A stretch of 64,000 bases of DNA, taken from NCBI GenBank assembly GCA_963757565.1, contig CAVWSB010000001.1:62001-126000 (forward strand), given 5' to 3'. The stretch comes from PALSA-894 sp963757565 (lineage in GTDB: Bacteria; Pseudomonadota; Alphaproteobacteria; Rhizobiales; Xanthobacteraceae). The notes under the pieces are model-generated. The model was not told the origin of the DNA. It saw only the letters and a list, made by a program, of their open reading frames with translations, and did no database searches. Numbering within the stretch: position 1 is the first letter of the stretch; every line of letters begins with the position of its first letter. Positions 27,782 through 37,050 of this stretch are shown here, one piece after another. A program made the translations under genes and the position numbers.

Positions 27782-27797
27782 TGTGAGGCAGGTCACC
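27782..27797. promoter_or_regulatory. CRP-type site 6
   Basis: TGTGAGGCAGGTCACC, one mismatch to TGTGA-N6-TCACA, 54 bases upstream of the minus-strand membrane protein gene starting at 27728. Confidence 0.5.
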
Positions 27798-28084
27798 GTC
27801 GGCTCACCCGGTCCCATTCCCTTCGATTAGGGGGTGACGTCTAGGCTCGCGTTCTGCCACTGGTCTGATAACTTCCGCGCCGGCATGAGATAACTCCTCG
27901 GAAAGGCACTTGTCAGCAGCGTGCTCATCGCGTCGCGGTCGCCGGTCCGTTAGGCGGCCGCAGGCTTGCGCGGTCTACGGCCTCTTCAACTTGCCAAGCC
28001 GCGTGGCTTCGTTCCCTATCGACGCGGACCGCGCTAACACGGCAATCTGCGTCCGTTCTGTCGAACTGAAGCCCGCGACCAACC

Positions 28085-29314
28085 ATGCTCGATCTCGTTC
28101 TGCGCAACGCGCGCATCGCCGGCCGCGATGGCGTGTTCGACATTGGCGTCGCGAATGGCCGGATTGCCGAGATCGCGGCGCGGATCGCGACCGATGCCGG
28201 CGCGATCGATGCCGGCGGACGCCTCGTCACGCCAGGCTTCGTGGAGACGCACATCCACCTCGACAAGTCCTGCATCCTCGATCGCTGCATCGCACGCGAA
28301 GGAACGTTGCAGGAGGCGATCGCACAGGTTGCGGCCGCCAAGCGTGCCTTCACCGAGGACGATGTTTACGCGCGCGGCCGCCGCACGCTGGAAAAGGCAA
28401 TCGCGCATGGCACGACACGCATGCGCACACATGTGGAGATAGATCCCCGCATCGGCCTGACGGGATTTCACGCGGTTCGGCGTTTGCAGCGCGACTACGC
28501 CTGGGCGATCGACCTCGAGATCTGCGTGTTTCCGCAGGAGGGCCTGCTCAACGATCCCGGCACGGAGGAGCTTCTGATCGCTGCCTGCGAGCAGGGCGCC
28601 GACCTGATCGGCGGCTGTCCCTACACCGACACCGATCCGCATGGGCAGATCGCGCGCATCTTTGCGCTGGCGCAGCGCTTCGATCTCGACATCGATTTCC
28701 ATCTCGACTTCGACCTGGACGCATCGTGGATGCATCTCGACGAGGTCTGCCGCCAGACCGGGGCCGCGCGCTACGGCGGGCGTGTCGCGGTCGGGCACGT
28801 CACCAAGCTCTCGGCGCTGCCGCCGGCGCAGCTTCTTGCAGTCGCGCACAGGCTCGCGGACGCGGGCGTCGCCGTGACAGTGCTGCCCGCGACCGACCTG
28901 TTCCTGATGGGACGCGCGCACGATCACAATGTGCCGCGCGGCGTGACGCCCGCGCATCGCCTCGCCGCGCACGGCGTGACCTGTTCGCTCGCGACCAACA
29001 ACGTGCTCAACCCGTTCACGCCGTTCGGCGATTGCTCGCTCGTCCGCATCGCGAATCTCTATGCGAACATCGCACAGGCGAGCCCCGCCGAGCTTGGCGC
29101 CTGTTTCGACCTGATCACCGCGCAGCCCGCGCGGCTGATGAACCTCGCCGACTACGGCATCGCGATCGGCAATCCGGCGGATCTCATTGTGTTGGATTGC
29201 GAGGCACCCGCGATGGCGATTGCCGAGCTTGCGCCACCGCTCTTCGGCTTCAAGCGTGGACGCCGAAGTTTCACGCGCGATGCGCCCGTGCTGCACCCGC
29301 CCGCGCGCGGCTGA
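28085..29314 (+). CDS. Amidohydrolase (cytosine deaminase / AtzC type)
   Basis: 409 residues of the metal-dependent hydrolase superfamily. Metal and catalytic motifs: FVETHIHLDKS (HxH), RTHVEIDPRIG, GHVTKLSAL, VLPATDLFLMG (catalytic Asp), and the C-terminal FDLITAQPARLMNL and IGNPADLIVLD that close the small beta domain. This order is that of cytosine deaminase, AtzC-like and related deaminases or ring amidohydrolases. Substrate not determinable. It stands alone; no transporter or regulator adjoins it. Confidence 0.8.
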   Translation: MLDLVLRNARIAGRDGVFDIGVANGRIAEIAARIATDAGAIDAGGRLVTPGFVETHIHLDKSCILDRCIAREGTLQEAIAQVAAAKRAFTEDDVYARGRRTLEKAIAHGTTRMRTHVEIDPRIGLTGFHAVRRLQRDYAWAIDLEICVFPQEGLLNDPGTEELLIAACEQGADLIGGCPYTDTDPHGQIARIFALAQRFDLDIDFHLDFDLDASWMHLDEVCRQTGAARYGGRVAVGHVTKLSALPPAQLLAVAHRLADAGVAVTVLPATDLFLMGRAHDHNVPRGVTPAHRLAAHGVTCSLATNNVLNPFTPFGDCSLVRIANLYANIAQASPAELGACFDLITAQPARLMNLADYGIAIGNPADLIVLDCEAPAMAIAELAPPLFGFKRGRRSFTRDAPVLHPPARG

Positions 29315-29354
29315 CGAGCCTTTCGCCGGCGCGCGCTTCAGGCTTCATTAACGC

Positions 29355-29603
29355 TTGCGCAAGTTGGGCGGCCGATCGGTTCCCACCGATGCTACCATCC
29401 CCGCATGGTCGATCTGGTCATGGTCGCGTCAATTCTGCGCGCGCAGCCGAGCGTCGCACCCACGCCCTTCGTTTGACGCGAAGGACGCGGCGCAGACCGA
29501 TTACTGGACATCGCGTCTCAAGGTCACACATGACGAATTCTTCGCCGCGATCGACCGGGTCGGTCCGTCGATCGCCGCGATCCGGCGTCATCTGGGGAAA
29601 TAA
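29355..29603 (+). CDS. DUF3606-type protein, start uncertain
   Basis: The C-terminal 42 residues (DAAQTDYWTSRLKVTHDEFF then AAIDRVGPSIAAIRRHLGK) match the small DUF3606 family of rhizobia. Upstream of these residues the frame has only a TTG at 29355 without a ribosome site and unlikely sequence, so either the true start is lost by a frameshift or it lies further downstream. Function of the family is unknown. Confidence 0.5.
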   Translation: MRKLGGRSVPTDATIPAWSIWSWSRQFCARSRASHPRPSFDAKDAAQTDYWTSRLKVTHDEFFAAIDRVGPSIAAIRRHLGK

Positions 29604-29660
29604 CCGGTAGCCGTTGCCGCACCCGTGGCGTAGCGGCGTTCCGTCATGCGCGGCCTGCGC

Positions 29661-29678
29661 TTATATCTCCTTTATATC
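29661..29678. promoter_or_regulatory. Candidate KdpE operator
   Basis: TTATATC (29661-29667) is repeated as TTTATATC (29671-29678), the cores 11 bases apart, one helical turn, 79 bases before the first kdp ORF. KdpE binds T/A-rich direct repeats of this kind in other bacteria. It is an isolated AT-rich patch in GC-rich sequence. Confidence 0.45.
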
Positions 29679-29756
29679 CGGCTGAGATTCTTCGCATCGC
29701 TTCTTTATGGGCGGGCGCCTATTTCGTGATCGCTTCCGCATGACAGGAGCGGTCCC

Positions 29757-29840
29757 ATGTTCGACGTTTCTCTTTTGCTGCTCGGCATCGCCTTCTTCGC
29801 GCTGACCATCGGCTACGCGTTCGCGTGCGAACGGCTGTGA
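29757..29840 (+). CDS. 27-residue membrane peptide at the head of the kdp operon
   Basis: Reads MFDVSLLLLGIAFFALTIGY then AFACERL. One membrane helix ending in a Cys-Glu-Arg-Leu tail. The ATG has CAGGAG nine bases upstream. The same kind of small ORF precedes kdpF in several alphaproteobacteria; its function is not established. Confidence 0.6.
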   Translation: MFDVSLLLLGIAFFALTIGYAFACERL

Positions 29841-29850
29841 GGGCGCACCG

Positions 29851-29940
29851 ATGACCCTCGACTATTCCCTCGCCGCCATGGTGATCGCAGGACTGCTCAT
29901 CTACCTCACCTACGCGCTGTTGCGCCCCGAACGGTTCTGA
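29851..29940 (+). CDS. kdpF: KdpF, small subunit of the Kdp potassium ATPase
   Basis: 29 residues: MTLDYSLAAMVIAGLLIYLT then YALLRPERF, one membrane helix ending YALLRPE(R)F, matching KdpF, which stabilises the KdpFABC complex in the inner membrane. Starts ten bases after the preceding small ORF and ends eleven bases before kdpA. Confidence 0.8.
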   Translation: MTLDYSLAAMVIAGLLIYLTYALLRPERF

Positions 29941-29951
29941 AAGCACGCGCC

Positions 29952-31655
29952 ATGACATTCGTCGGTTGGCTGCAAATCGTGATGTTCTGCGCAATCATCG
30001 TCGCACTTACGCCGTTGCTCGGTGGTTACATGTGCCGTGTGTTCGCGGGCGAGCGCACGGTCTTGTCGCCGGTTCTGCGGCCAGTGGAAGCAGCGCTCTA
30101 TCGGATCAGCGGCGTCGATGCGACCCGCGAACAGCATTGGCTCACCTACACGGTCGCCATGCTGCTGTTTCACGTCGGCGGCATCATCGTTCTCTATGCG
30201 CTGATGCGGTTGCAGGCGGTCCTGCCGCTCAATCCGGCCGACCAGTCCGCGGTCACACCCGACCTCGCGTTCAACACAGCGATCAGCTTCGTCACCAATA
30301 CCAACTGGCAGAACTATGGCGGCGAGAGCACCATGTCGTATCTGGTGCAAATGCTTGGGCTGACGCACCAGAATTTTCTGTCGGCCGCGACCGGCGTTGT
30401 GCTTGCCGTCGCGATGATCCGCGGCTTTGCGCGCGCGCAGGTCAAGACGGTCGGCAATTTCTGGGTCGATATCACGCGCTGCACGCTCTATGTGCTGCTG
30501 CCGATCTGCATTCCCTACGCGCTATTCCTGGTGTGGCAGGGCGTTCCGCAGACGCTCGGCCCTTACATCGATGCGACGACGCTGGAAGGCGCAAAGCAGA
30601 CCATCGCGGTCGGCCCGGTCGCCTCGCAGGTCGCGATCAAGATGCTCGGAACCAACGGCGGCGGTTTCTTCAATGCAAACGCCGCGCACCCGTTCGAGAA
30701 TCCGAATGCCGTGTCGAATTTCGTGCAGATGCTTTCGATCTTTGCGCTCGGCGCCGCGTTGACCAACGTATTCGGCCGCATGGTCGGCAACACACGCCAG
30801 GGCTGGGCGCTGCTTGCCGCGATGGGCGTGCTGTTCATCGCCGGCGTCGCGGTGACCTACTGGGCCGAGGCCAACGGCACCCAAACGCTTGCCGCGCTCG
30901 GGCTTTCCGGCGGCAACATGGAAGGCAAGGAGGTGCGTTTCGGCATCGCGGCCTCCGCGTTGTTCGCCGTGATCACCACGGCGGCCTCGTGCGGCGCGGT
31001 GAATGCCATGCACGACTCGTTCACCGCGCTCGGCGGCATGATTCCGCTGATCAACATGCAACTCGGGGAGATCATCGTTGGCGGCGTCGGCGCCGGCCTC
31101 TACGGCATGCTCCTGTTCGTCATTCTGACGGTATTCATCGCGGGGCTGATGGTCGGACGCACGCCCGAATATGTCGGCAAGAAGATCGAGGCGCGTGAGG
31201 TGAAGATGGCGATGCTCGCTATCCTGATCCTGCCGCTGATGTATCTCGGATGGACCGCCGTCGCTGTGGTCTATCCGCCCGCCGTCGCCTCGATGGCGAA
31301 CGCCGGTCCGCACGGATTCACCGAGGTGCTCTACGCCTACACGTCACAAACCGCGAACAATGGGTCGGCGTTCGCGGGCCTCACCGGCAACACGCCCTTC
31401 TACAACGTGACCGGCGCGGTGTCGATGTTCGTCGGCCGCTTCTGGATGATCGTTCCCGCGATGGCCATTGCGGGAGCGCTGGCGCACAAAAAGTTGCTCG
31501 CACCGTCGGCCGGTACGTTTCCGACCACCAGCCCGCTGTTTGTCGGCTTGCTCGTCGGCGTGATCCTGATCGTCGGCGGCCTGACATTTTTCCCCGCGCT
31601 CGCCCTTGGGCCGATTGTCGAGCATCTCGCGATGCTCGCCGGCGCCACGTTCTAA
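29952..31655 (+). CDS. kdpA: KdpA, potassium-translocating subunit
   Basis: 567 residues, the usual KdpA length, with ten or so helices. Conserved pieces include the NTNWQNYGGES filter loop, GTNGGGFFNANAAHPFENPN and NNGSAFAGLTGNTPFYN, all selectivity-filter regions. KdpA forms the K+ channel-like part of the high-affinity KdpFABC pump, used when potassium is scarce. Followed by kdpB after 24 bases. Confidence 0.95.
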   Translation: MTFVGWLQIVMFCAIIVALTPLLGGYMCRVFAGERTVLSPVLRPVEAALYRISGVDATREQHWLTYTVAMLLFHVGGIIVLYALMRLQAVLPLNPADQSAVTPDLAFNTAISFVTNTNWQNYGGESTMSYLVQMLGLTHQNFLSAATGVVLAVAMIRGFARAQVKTVGNFWVDITRCTLYVLLPICIPYALFLVWQGVPQTLGPYIDATTLEGAKQTIAVGPVASQVAIKMLGTNGGGFFNANAAHPFENPNAVSNFVQMLSIFALGAALTNVFGRMVGNTRQGWALLAAMGVLFIAGVAVTYWAEANGTQTLAALGLSGGNMEGKEVRFGIAASALFAVITTAASCGAVNAMHDSFTALGGMIPLINMQLGEIIVGGVGAGLYGMLLFVILTVFIAGLMVGRTPEYVGKKIEAREVKMAMLAILILPLMYLGWTAVAVVYPPAVASMANAGPHGFTEVLYAYTSQTANNGSAFAGLTGNTPFYNVTGAVSMFVGRFWMIVPAMAIAGALAHKKLLAPSAGTFPTTSPLFVGLLVGVILIVGGLTFFPALALGPIVEHLAMLAGATF

Positions 31656-31679
31656 GCTGACCCTTCGGAGTAGCGACAG

Positions 31680-33752
31680 ATGGAAACCTCCAAGTTGCGC
31701 AAGCGCACGCCGACAAACACACTGCTCGACCCGGCCATTGTGCTCCCGGCGATCGGCCAGGCCTTCGTGAAGCTTGACCCGCGTTCGCTCGCAAAAAACC
31801 CGGTGATGTTCGTGCTGGAGATGGTCACGATCCTGACCAGCGTGCTGCTGGTCCGTGATTATCTGACCGGCGGCCCGAACCTGGGCTTCGAAGTGCAGAT
31901 CGTGATCTGGCTCTGGTTCACCGTGCTGTTTGCGAACTTGGCCGAGGCGGTCGCCGAAGGGCGCGGCAAGGCGCAAGCGGACTCGCTGCGCAAAACTCGC
32001 ACGCAGACGCGTGCCAAGCGCGTGCTGACGTCCGACAACACCGAACTCTACGAGGGGGTATCGGCGGAGGAACTGGAAGCCGGTGACGTCGTCCTCTGCG
32101 AGGCGGGAGACATCATTCCCGGCGACGGCGAGGTGATCGAGGGCATCGCGTCCGTGAACGAGGCCGCGGTCACGGGCGAATCTGCGCCGGTCATCCGCGA
32201 GTCCGGCGGCGATCGGTCCGCCGTCACGGGCGGCACAACTGTCATTTCCGATCGGATCGTGATCCGCATCACGTCCTCGCCCGGGTCGTCTTTCCTCGAC
32301 CGCATGATCAAGCTGGTGGAGGGCGCGGAGCGGCAGAAAACTCCGAACGAGATCGCGCTGAACATCCTGCTGGTCGGCCTCACGATCATCTTCGTTTTCG
32401 CAACCGCGACCATTCCGAGCTATGCGCTCTACGCGAGCGGGACGATCACCGTCATCGTGCTCGTCGCGCTGTTCGTCACGCTGATCCCGACCACCATCGG
32501 TGCACTCCTCTCGGCCATCGGGATTGCCGGGATGGACCGTCTCGTGCGTTTCAACGTGCTGGCGATGTCGGGTCGCGCCGTCGAGGCGGCTGGCGATGTC
32601 GACACGCTGCTGCTCGACAAGACCGGCACCATCACTTTCGGCAATCGGCTCGCGACCGAGATCATCCTGGTGCCGGGCGTGACAGAGCGCGAGGCGGCCG
32701 AGGCGGCCTTGCTGGCGAGCGAAGCCGACGAGACGCCCGAGGGGCGATCCATCGTCGCGCTGATGCAGGAAAAATACGGGGTCACGCGTCAACCCGCCCC
32801 GGACAGCGCCAGGTTCATCGAATTCTCGGCAACGACGCGCCTGTCCGGGGTCGATGTCTCTGCGCAGCGCAAATTGCGCAAGGGCGCGATCGACTCCATC
32901 CTCAAGTTTGCCCGGGAGCAGAACGGCAGTGTCAATGAGCCGCCCGCATTCCGCGCCGCGGTGGACAAGATCGCGCGCTCTGGCGGCACGCCCCTGGGCC
33001 TCGCAGATGGCGGCCGTCTCCTGGGCGTCATCCATCTCAAGGATGTCGTGAAGCCTGACGTGAAGGACCGTTTCGCGGCTCTGCGCCGTATGGGCATCAA
33101 AACCGTGATGATCACCGGCGACAATCCGGTGACCGCCGCAGCAATCGCGTCGGAGGCCGGGGTGGACGATTTCATTGCCGAAGCGACGCCCGAACAGAAG
33201 CTCACCTACATTCGCGGCGAGCAAACGCAAGGCCGGCTCATCGCGATGTGCGGCGACGGCACGAATGACGCGCCCGCACTGGCGCAAGCGGATGTCGGGG
33301 TGGCGATGCAAAGCGGCACGCAGGCAGCGCGCGAGGCTGGCAACATGGTCGATCTCGATTCCGATCCAACCAAACTGATCGAGGTGGTCGAAATCGGCAA
33401 GCAGCTGCTGATGACCCGCGGTGCGCTCACGACATTCTCGATCGCCAACGACGTTGCGAAATATTTCGCCATCATCCCGGCGATGTTCGTGGCGTTCTAC
33501 CCGCAGCTCGGCGTTCTCAACGTCATGGGACTCGCGACGCCGCAGAGCGCGATCCTGTCCGCAATCATCTTCAATGCACTCATCATCATCGCGCTCATCC
33601 CGCTCGCGCTGAAGGGTGTGAAGTACCGGCCGATCGGCGCCGCGCCGCTGCTGCGCCGCAACCTGCTGATTTACGGCCTCGGCGGCATCGTGCTGCCGTT
33701 CATCGGCATCAAGGCGATCGACATGGTGGTCGCCGCGCTGCATCTCGCCTGA
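31680..33752 (+). CDS. kdpB: KdpB, catalytic P-type ATPase subunit
   Basis: 690 residues. P-type ATPase signatures: AAVTGESAPV (actuator), LLLDKTGTITFGNR (phosphorylated Asp), MCGDGTNDAPALAQADVGVA (hinge) and the KdpB-specific helices NDVAKYFAIIPAMFVAFYPQ. It hydrolyses ATP to drive K+ uptake with KdpA. Ends ten bases before kdpC. Confidence 0.95.
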   Translation: METSKLRKRTPTNTLLDPAIVLPAIGQAFVKLDPRSLAKNPVMFVLEMVTILTSVLLVRDYLTGGPNLGFEVQIVIWLWFTVLFANLAEAVAEGRGKAQADSLRKTRTQTRAKRVLTSDNTELYEGVSAEELEAGDVVLCEAGDIIPGDGEVIEGIASVNEAAVTGESAPVIRESGGDRSAVTGGTTVISDRIVIRITSSPGSSFLDRMIKLVEGAERQKTPNEIALNILLVGLTIIFVFATATIPSYALYASGTITVIVLVALFVTLIPTTIGALLSAIGIAGMDRLVRFNVLAMSGRAVEAAGDVDTLLLDKTGTITFGNRLATEIILVPGVTEREAAEAALLASEADETPEGRSIVALMQEKYGVTRQPAPDSARFIEFSATTRLSGVDVSAQRKLRKGAIDSILKFAREQNGSVNEPPAFRAAVDKIARSGGTPLGLADGGRLLGVIHLKDVVKPDVKDRFAALRRMGIKTVMITGDNPVTAAAIASEAGVDDFIAEATPEQKLTYIRGEQTQGRLIAMCGDGTNDAPALAQADVGVAMQSGTQAAREAGNMVDLDSDPTKLIEVVEIGKQLLMTRGALTTFSIANDVAKYFAIIPAMFVAFYPQLGVLNVMGLATPQSAILSAIIFNALIIIALIPLALKGVKYRPIGAAPLLRRNLLIYGLGGIVLPFIGIKAIDMVVAALHLA

Positions 33753-33762
33753 GGAGAGAGTT

Positions 33763-34365
33763 ATGCTGAAGGAAATCCGCCCCGCGATCGTCCTGCTGCT
33801 GGCCTTGACCGTCATCACGGGCCTCGCTTACCCGCTGGCCATCACCGGTATCGCGCAGCTGGCTTTCCCCGCGCAGGCGAACGGAAGCCTCATCACACAG
33901 GATGGCGCGGTGGTCGGCTCCTCCCTGATCGGGCAGGCGTTCGCCGACGACAAGTATTTCCATGGCCGGCCTTCGGCGACGACGGCGCCCGACCCGAGCG
34001 ACGCCACGAAGACCGTGCCGGCGCCTTACAACGCCGCGAACTCCGGGGGCTCCAACCTCGGCCCGACCAGCAGGGCGCTGGCCGACCGGCTGAAGGAGGA
34101 TACCGAGAAGCTCAATGCCGAGAATCCGGCGGCCGCAGTGCCCGCCGATCTTGTGACCACATCGGCAAGCGGGCTCGACCCGGACATCTCGCCGGAGGCC
34201 GCGCTGTTTCAGGTGCCGCGTGTCGCGAAGGCCCGCGGACTTGCCGAGGGGAGCGTCCGCGAGCTGGTGCAGGGCCAGGTGCGGGGCCCGTTGCTCGGCC
34301 TGCTGGGCGAGCATCGCGTGAACGTGCTCGATCTGAACATCGCGCTTGACCGACTTCGGTCGTAA
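33763..34365 (+). CDS. kdpC: KdpC, accessory subunit
   Basis: 200 residues with one N-terminal helix (RPAIVLLLALTVITGLAYPL) and the family's soluble domain (GSSLIGQAFADDKYFHGRPS, NSGGSNLGPTSRALADRL, then SGLDPDISPEAALFQVPRVA). It stabilises nucleotide binding of KdpB. The start at 33763 is preceded by GAGGAGAG. kdpD follows ten bases later. Confidence 0.95.
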   Translation: MLKEIRPAIVLLLALTVITGLAYPLAITGIAQLAFPAQANGSLITQDGAVVGSSLIGQAFADDKYFHGRPSATTAPDPSDATKTVPAPYNAANSGGSNLGPTSRALADRLKEDTEKLNAENPAAAVPADLVTTSASGLDPDISPEAALFQVPRVAKARGLAEGSVRELVQGQVRGPLLGLLGEHRVNVLDLNIALDRLRS

Positions 34366-34374
34366 AATAGGCGG

Positions 34375-37050
34375 ATGGCCGCCCCCGAAGCGCAACGCGC
34401 CTCACCCGACGCACTGCTTGCGCTCTCGCGCCGGGAGGGGCGCGGCCGCCTGAAGATTTTCCTCGGTGCGGCGCCTGGCGTCGGCAAGACCTTCGCGATG
34501 CTGACCGCCGCGCGCGGCGAGAAGGCGGAGGGGCGCGACGTCGCGGTCGGGCTCGCGGAAACGCACGGCCGCCGCGAGACCGAGCAACTGGTCGAAGGCT
34601 TCGAGGTCCTGCCGCGCAAGCCGATCGCCTACCGCAACCAGATCATGCAGGAGTTCGATCTGGATGCCGCCCTCGCGCGCCGCTCCGGCCTGCTGCTGGT
34701 CGACGAGTATGCGCACACCAACGTGCCCGGCAGCCGCCATCCGAAGCGATGGCAGGACATCGACGAATTGCTTGTCGCCGGCATCGATGTCTGGACTACG
34801 CTGAACATTCAGCACCTCGAAAGCCTGAACGACGTGATCCTCAAGATCACCAAGGTGCGCGTGCGCGAAACCGTTCCCGATACCGTCTTCGAAAAAGCCG
34901 ATGAGGTGGTGCTGGTCGATTTTCCGCCCGACGAACTGCTCAAGCGACTCGCCGAGGGCAAAGTCTATGTGCAGGACACAGCCGCGCGTGCCGCGGAGCA
35001 TTTCTTCCGGCCGCAGAATCTTACTGCGCTGCGCGAGTTGGCGCTGCGCCGGGTCGCGGAACGCGTCGACGCCGCGCTTGTCGAGCGGATGCAGGCGCAG
35101 GCGATCGAGGGCCCCTGGGCTGCGGGCGAACGCATCCTGGCCTGCGTCGGGCCCGATTCTGTTTCGCCAACCGTCGTGCGCACCGCAAAGCGGCTTGCCG
35201 ATCTTATGGATGCCCCGTGGCTCACCGTCACGGTCGAGCGGCCGGGGGCGGCGCTCGACGACGCCGCGCGCGCGCGTCTCGACGACGTGTTGAAGCTTGC
35301 CGAAAGCCTTGGCGCCGAGACGGTCACGCTCACAAGCAACGACCTTCCGGCCGAGTTATTACGCTATGCCAAGTTCGAGAACGTCACGCAGATCGTGGTC
35401 GGCCGTTCGCGCGGCGGATTCTTCAGCGAGCTACTGCGGCGTTCCCTGCCGCACGAACTGGTCCGGCGCACGCAGGACATCGCCATTCATCTCGTGACGC
35501 GCGAGAGTGAGATTGCCGCGCCACGACGCAGCCCGGCGGCGCGCTGGGCCGAACAGCCGACGCATTTTATCTACGCGACGATTGCGGTCGCGGCAGCGCT
35601 CGGCGTCGGCAAGGGGCTGACATGGCTCACGCCGATCCCCAATCTCTCGATGGTGTTCATGCTCGCGGTGCTGTTTACCGCAATCGGATCTGGCATCGGC
35701 CCGGCGATCTACGCATCAGTCCTGTCGTTTTTTGTCTACAACTTCTTTTTCATCCAGCCGATCTACACATTTACGATCGCGGAGCCCTATGAACTGCTGG
35801 CGCTGCTGATCTTTCTCGTCGTTGCGGTGATCTCGGCCACGATGGCGGGCCGCGTCCGGCAGCAGGCGCGATTATCGGCGAGCCGCATGCGCGCGACGCG
35901 CCGGCTTTACGACTTTACACGCCGGCTCTCGGGCCTTGCGACGCCCGATGCCGTTGCCGAAGGCGCCGCGAGCGAGATCAATACATCGCTCGCGCGCCCG
36001 GTGGTGTTGCTGCTGTCCAACGGCGACGATCTTGAACTCGTCGCCGCATGGCCCCCGGAGGATGCGCTCGATCCGGCCGCGATCACGGCCGCCCGGTGGG
36101 CCTACACGCACACTGAACCGGCAGGGGCGAACACCGGAACCTTGCCCATTATTCCGTGGTATTTCGTTCCCCTACGGATCGGCGAAAAGACGCTGGGCGT
36201 GATCGGGCTTGGGCGAAATCCCGATGGCGCTCCGCTCGATTCTGAGGGCCGCGCGTTGCTCGAAACATTATCGGAGCAGACGGCGGCCGCGCTCGATCGC
36301 GCGCTGCTTGGTCGCGAAATGATCACCGCGAAGACGGCGACCGAAACCGAGCGGATGCGCAACACGCTGCTCGCATCGATCTCGCATGATTTCCGCACGC
36401 CGCTTTCGTCGATCCTTGGCTCGGCCACCAGCCTGATCGACTATGGCGACAAGCTCGATACGCCCACCAAGGCGAACCTGCTCGGCCAGATCAAGCTGGA
36501 GGCCGAGGGACTTGACGAGATGGTGCGCAACCTGCTCGCTATCGCCCGGATCGATGCAGGCGCATTGGAGGTGCGTCGCGACTGGATCGACCTGCGCGAG
36601 ATCGTGCAGCGCGTTGTCGGCGCGGCAAAGCGGCGGAGCGCGCAGCAGCATTTTGAAATCGCGCTGCCGCAGGAGCTTCCGCTGGTTCGCGCGGACGCAA
36701 CACTCGCCGAGCAAGCGATCGGAAATATTGTGGCGAACGCCGTGTCGCATACGCCGCCCGAAGCGCGGGTCTCGATCGGGGCCACAGCATCCGCAGACTG
36801 CGTGACCCTGGCGATCGCCGACGACGGGCCGGGCATTCCACCTGATGCGCTGCCGACGGTTTTCGACAAGTTCGTCAGGCTGGATCAGTCCGCCGCGATG
36901 GCGGACGGCGGGCAGGGCACCGGCCTCGGGCTTGCGATTGCAAAGGGCATCATGGATGCGCATGGCGGATCGCTGGGCGTCGAAAGTCCCGCTGCAGGGG
37001 GGCGCGGGGCGCGTTTCACGCTAACATTTCCGCGCGACGCCACGCCATGA
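34375..37050 (+). CDS. kdpD: KdpD, sensor histidine kinase for potassium
   Basis: 891 residues. N-terminal KdpD domain with Walker A GAAPGVGKT (residues 31-39) and AETHGRRETEQLVEGFEVLP, a USP-like domain (TQIVVGRSRGGFFSELLRRS), four membrane helices (about 400-490), a GAF-like region and a HisKA/HATPase kinase core (SISHDFRTPLSSILGSAT; NIVANAVSHTPPEARVSIGA; DGGQGTGLGLAIAKGI). Phosphorylates KdpE under K+ limitation or ionic stress. Its stop overlaps the kdpE start as ATGA. Confidence 0.95.
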   Translation: MAAPEAQRASPDALLALSRREGRGRLKIFLGAAPGVGKTFAMLTAARGEKAEGRDVAVGLAETHGRRETEQLVEGFEVLPRKPIAYRNQIMQEFDLDAALARRSGLLLVDEYAHTNVPGSRHPKRWQDIDELLVAGIDVWTTLNIQHLESLNDVILKITKVRVRETVPDTVFEKADEVVLVDFPPDELLKRLAEGKVYVQDTAARAAEHFFRPQNLTALRELALRRVAERVDAALVERMQAQAIEGPWAAGERILACVGPDSVSPTVVRTAKRLADLMDAPWLTVTVERPGAALDDAARARLDDVLKLAESLGAETVTLTSNDLPAELLRYAKFENVTQIVVGRSRGGFFSELLRRSLPHELVRRTQDIAIHLVTRESEIAAPRRSPAARWAEQPTHFIYATIAVAAALGVGKGLTWLTPIPNLSMVFMLAVLFTAIGSGIGPAIYASVLSFFVYNFFFIQPIYTFTIAEPYELLALLIFLVVAVISATMAGRVRQQARLSASRMRATRRLYDFTRRLSGLATPDAVAEGAASEINTSLARPVVLLLSNGDDLELVAAWPPEDALDPAAITAARWAYTHTEPAGANTGTLPIIPWYFVPLRIGEKTLGVIGLGRNPDGAPLDSEGRALLETLSEQTAAALDRALLGREMITAKTATETERMRNTLLASISHDFRTPLSSILGSATSLIDYGDKLDTPTKANLLGQIKLEAEGLDEMVRNLLAIARIDAGALEVRRDWIDLREIVQRVVGAAKRRSAQQHFEIALPQELPLVRADATLAEQAIGNIVANAVSHTPPEARVSIGATASADCVTLAIADDGPGIPPDALPTVFDKFVRLDQSAAMADGGQGTGLGLAIAKGIMDAHGGSLGVESPAAGGRGARFTLTFPRDATP

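Noticed and set aside
31344..33818. 824-codon minus-strand open frame opposite kdpB
   Set aside because: A shadow of the kdpB coding strand: Asp/His/Arg-rich composition typical of antisense of GC-rich genes.
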